A DNA stretch of 7,794 nucleotides from Clostridia bacterium. Its GTDB lineage: Bacteria; Bacillota; Clostridia; Oscillospirales; CAG-382. A program made the translations under genes and the position numbers. The notes under the pieces were generated by a model that worked only from the letters and a program-made list of their open reading frames with translations, ran no database searches and was not told the DNA's origin. This document shows positions 5,965 through 7,794 of this stretch, piece after piece. The stretch lies in contig CAAEDF010000181.1 in NCBI GenBank assembly GCA_900754535.1, positions 1 to 7,794 on the forward strand, in the 5' to 3' direction. Within the stretch, counting starts at the first letter, position 1. Every line of letters starts with the position of its first letter.

Positions 5965-5982
5965 AAAGGAAGGATATCCTTT
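5965..5982 (+). promoter_or_regulatory. Ribosome binding site inside a short hairpin before the TM1266-like gene
   Basis: AAAGGA (5965-5970) can pair with TCCTTT (5977-5982), directly abutting ATG 5983. The 12-base core AAGGATATCCTT (5970-5981) is a perfect palindrome. Both copies of the purine-rich Shine-Dalgarno sequence lie in this element, so folding could limit translation. Stability is low, so the effect may be small. Confidence 0.4.
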
Positions 5983-6228
5983 ATGGAAAAGCGAATATCC
6001 GTGGTGAGCATAATCGTATCCGACAGGAACGCGGTCGGGAAGGTAAACGCCTGTCTGCACGATTACGGCGAAAGCATAATCGGGCGTCTGGGCGTTCCGT
6101 ACGGCGAGAAGGGCGTTTCGGTGATCTGCATAGTCATGGACGCGCCGGGGACCGCCGTCAGCGCGCTTTCCGGCAAGCTGGGTATGATAGAAGGCGTAAC
6201 CGCAAAAACACTTACCTCGAAGATCTGA
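5983..6228 (+). CDS. TM1266-family putative iron-only hydrogenase system regulator
   Basis: An 81-residue protein with the features of the TM1266 family: a small ACT/ferredoxin-like fold that often accompanies [FeFe]-hydrogenase and its maturation genes and is named as a putative regulator from that linkage. Visible hallmarks are the first strand RISVVSIIVSD, the helix NAVGKVNACLHDYGE, the conserved block IIGRLGVPY (32-40), the second strand GVSVICIVMDAP (44-55) and the ending ALSGKLGMIEGVTAKTL (61-77). There are no cysteine clusters or DNA-binding helix-turn-helix. The start at ATG 5983 follows a purine-rich ribosome site. The gene is first in an operon behind an attenuator-type leader, and the next gene, an ABC solute-binding protein, starts 54 bases after its stop. 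No hydrogenase is in the window, so its partner is not seen. It might instead sense the metabolite carried by the transporter (inference). Confidence 0.82.
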   Translation: MEKRISVVSIIVSDRNAVGKVNACLHDYGESIIGRLGVPYGEKGVSVICIVMDAPGTAVSALSGKLGMIEGVTAKTLTSKI

Positions 6229-6282
6229 CGGATCATGAAAATCAAACATTCAGGCAACAGGACCGAAGGAAAGGAAAAAAAG

Positions 6283-7323
6283 ATGAAAAGAACATTACCC
6301 TTGCTTATTGTCATTGCGCTTATGATCTCGATTCTGGGCGCATGCTCGCCCGACGCGGGCGACACTTCGTCCGCAGCGGTGTCCGATACGGCGTCCGACG
6401 GCTCGGACACATCGAAGCAGCCGGAAGAAGAAAAAACGCTTATACGCATCGGAGGACTGACCGGTCCGACCTCTATCGGCATGGTTAAAATAATGTCCGA
6501 CGCCGAAGCGGGAGAGGCGGACAACGATTATGAATTCACGATAGCCGGCAGCGCCGACGAACTGACTCCCCTGCTTATACGCGGAGAGCTGGACATGGCG
6601 GCGGTGCCCGCAAACCTTGCCTCGGTGCTTTATAACAACACCGACGGTGCGGTGCAGATACTTGCCGTGAATACCCTCGGCGTGCTTTATATAGTTGAGA
6701 CCGGCGACGGCGTCGGCTCGCTGGCCGATCTTAAAGGAAAAACCATCTATGCTACGGGAAAGGGATCTACACCCGAATACACGCTTCGTTATCTGCTTGA
6801 GCAGAACGGGATAAACCCCGACAGTGACGTTACGATAGAATGGAAGAGCGAGCCGACCGAGGTCGTGGCGCTGCTCAAGGGCGGTGCCGACGGGGTCGCC
6901 ATGCTTCCGCAGCCCTATGTCACGGCCGCACAGAATCAGGTGGAAGGCCTGCGCATCGCCGTTGACCTCAACGACGAATGGGAAAAGGCCGACACCGGCA
7001 GCAAGCTGCTGACGGGCACCATGGTGGTAAGGAAAGAGTTTGCCGAAGCTCATCCCGAAGCCATAAGCGCGTTCCTCGCGGAATATAAGGAATCCATCGA
7101 TTACGTGAACGCGAACGTAGCCGAGGCGGCTCCTCTTGTGGAAAAATACGGTATAGCCACTGCCGCAATAGCCGAAAAGGCCATTCCCTACTGCAACATC
7201 ACCTATATGGCGGGCGACGAGATGAAAGCCGCGATGGAGACATATCTGGGCGTTCTGTTTGACAAGAACCCGACCTCCGTGGGCGGCGCTCTGCCGGACG
7301 ATGGCTTCTATTACTCCGAATAA
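6283..7323 (+). CDS. ABC transporter substrate-binding lipoprotein, NMT1/SsuA-like
   Basis: A 346-residue lipoprotein that would capture a small organic ligand outside the cell and deliver it to the permease encoded next. The signal peptide MKRTLPLLIVIALMISILGAC has the lipobox L-G-A-C with acceptor Cys21. A Ser/Asp/Glu linker (22-50) follows, then a type-II periplasmic-binding fold starting at TLIRIGGLTGPTSIGMVKI. Family-like segments are LLIRGELDMAAVPANLAS (97-114), SLADLKGKTIYATGKGSTPE (146-165), EVVALLKGGADGVAMLPQPY (193-212) and the C-terminal helices. Such proteins (NMT1/THI5-like, SsuA, TauA) bind thiamine precursors, sulfonates, taurine and related compounds; which ligand applies here cannot be told. 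I chose ATG 6283 because AAGGA (6271-6275) lies 7 bases upstream and the signal peptide begins there. The in-frame ATG 6235 adds 16 polar residues. The permease gene overlaps its last 23 bases. Confidence 0.85.
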   Translation: MKRTLPLLIVIALMISILGACSPDAGDTSSAAVSDTASDGSDTSKQPEEEKTLIRIGGLTGPTSIGMVKIMSDAEAGEADNDYEFTIAGSADELTPLLIRGELDMAAVPANLASVLYNNTDGAVQILAVNTLGVLYIVETGDGVGSLADLKGKTIYATGKGSTPEYTLRYLLEQNGINPDSDVTIEWKSEPTEVVALLKGGADGVAMLPQPYVTAAQNQVEGLRIAVDLNDEWEKADTGSKLLTGTMVVRKEFAEAHPEAISAFLAEYKESIDYVNANVAEAAPLVEKYGIATAAIAEKAIPYCNITYMAGDEMKAAMETYLGVLFDKNPTSVGGALPDDGFYYSE

Positions 7324-7794
7324 AGTAAGGCTGTTAAGGCTTGCCGCCGTAGCGGGTGCGATAGCCGTATGGCAGATATCCTCGATGATGCTTGGGGAGG
7401 AGCTGCTCCTCCCCTCCCCCGTCACGGTCGCCAAACGGCTTTATGAGCTTGCCGGCAAAGCGGATTTCCTTAAAACCGTATTTTTTACCTTTTCGCGGAT
7501 AACGCTTGGTTTTTTTATAGGATTTGCGGCAGGGACGCTGCTCGGCTTTGTCTCGGGAAGGCTGCCGGCGGTCGAGCATATCCTGTGGCCGTATTTCTCG
7601 CTTATAAAATCCGTGCCGGTAGCGTCGTTCATAGTGCTGTGCCTTATATGGCTGTCAAGCGAAAACATATCGGTATTCATATCCTTTCTGATGGTGCTGC
7701 CGATAATATACACGAACACGCTCAACGGCATCCGCAATGCCGACCGCAGGCTGCTTGAGGCGGCCGACGTGTTCCGCGTGAGAGCGTGGAGGCG
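7301..7794 (+). CDS. ABC transporter permease (SsuC/ThiX-like), cut by the right edge
   Basis: The frame opens at ATG 7301, inside the last codons of the solute-binding protein, and stays open to the window end (164 residues; C-terminus missing). The protein is a binding-protein-dependent permease: a first membrane helix (about 13-31), then the typical short segment LLLPSPVTVAKRLYELA (35-51), helices at about 58-85 and 98-118, and another at 121-138. It continues to the ABC-ATPase contact loop (EAA motif) LLEAADVFRVRAWR (151-164). The Gly usual after EAAxxx is Arg157 here; the rest of the loop fits. The gene overlaps the upstream gene by 23 bases with no clear ribosome site, so translation is probably coupled. 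An ATPase gene is expected beyond the edge. The specificity is that of the solute-binding partner and is unknown. Confidence 0.85.
   Translation, partial: MASITPNKVRLLRLAAVAGAIAVWQISSMMLGEELLLPSPVTVAKRLYELAGKADFLKTVFFTFSRITLGFFIGFAAGTLLGFVSGRLPAVEHILWPYFSLIKSVPVASFIVLCLIWLSSENISVFISFLMVLPIIYTNTLNGIRNADRRLLEAADVFRVRAWR

Noticed and set aside
6295..7434. Long minus-strand open frame of 379 residues
   Set aside because: It is antisense to the NMT1-like lipoprotein and permease start, which have signal peptide, ribosome site and family motifs; the reverse frame has none.
1..7794. CRISPR arrays, tRNA or rRNA genes, insertion sequences, att sites
   Set aside because: No direct-repeat arrays, cloverleaf genes, transposase frames or terminal inverted repeats were seen.

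Overview
The window suggests a Gram-positive, probably anaerobic member of the Clostridia. Two predicted lipoproteins have lipobox signal peptides. Shine-Dalgarno sites are strong (AGGAGGG type). There are three clear sigma-A type promoters with TTGnnn and TATAAT-like boxes. Coding DNA is moderately GC-rich yet uses ATA for isoleucine very often, and intergenic DNA is AT-rich. One gene belongs to the TM1266 family, which is linked to [FeFe]-hydrogenase systems. The genus cannot be told from the sequence.

Layout: (1) 1-84 holds two abutting intrinsic terminators of opposite direction, so a gene outside the left edge probably converges on the minus-strand unit. (2) 145-1966, minus strand: an extracellular solute-binding lipoprotein of the sugar ABC type and a small single-span membrane protein. 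The ATG, ribosome site and lipoprotein signal peptide (1811-1966) are one base out of frame with the 456-residue body (432-1802), so the gene is broken or carries a sequencing error. (3) 1967-2154: divergent intergenic region with one good promoter per direction. (4) 2155-3009, plus: a stand-alone 2-oxoacid dehydrogenase E2-like acyltransferase domain whose expected catalytic histidine is glutamate. (5) 3246-5738, plus: a copper unit, with a CopA Cu(I) P-type ATPase followed by a 68-residue CopZ-like metallochaperone. (6) 5760-7794, plus: a second operon with its own promoter, a leader of about 190 nt containing an intrinsic terminator and a competing antiterminator, a TM1266-family small regulator, an NMT1/SsuA-like substrate-binding lipoprotein and an ABC permease cut by the right edge.

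In the copper unit, CopZ would bind Cu(I) in the cytoplasm and CopA would export it. In the last operon, the solute-binding protein and permease form an importer for a small organic molecule that I cannot identify. The most unusual element is the 5794-5895 leader: it has the architecture of a riboswitch or attenuator, with mutually exclusive hairpin, antiterminator and terminator, and I do not recognise its class. It is the best candidate here for something undescribed.
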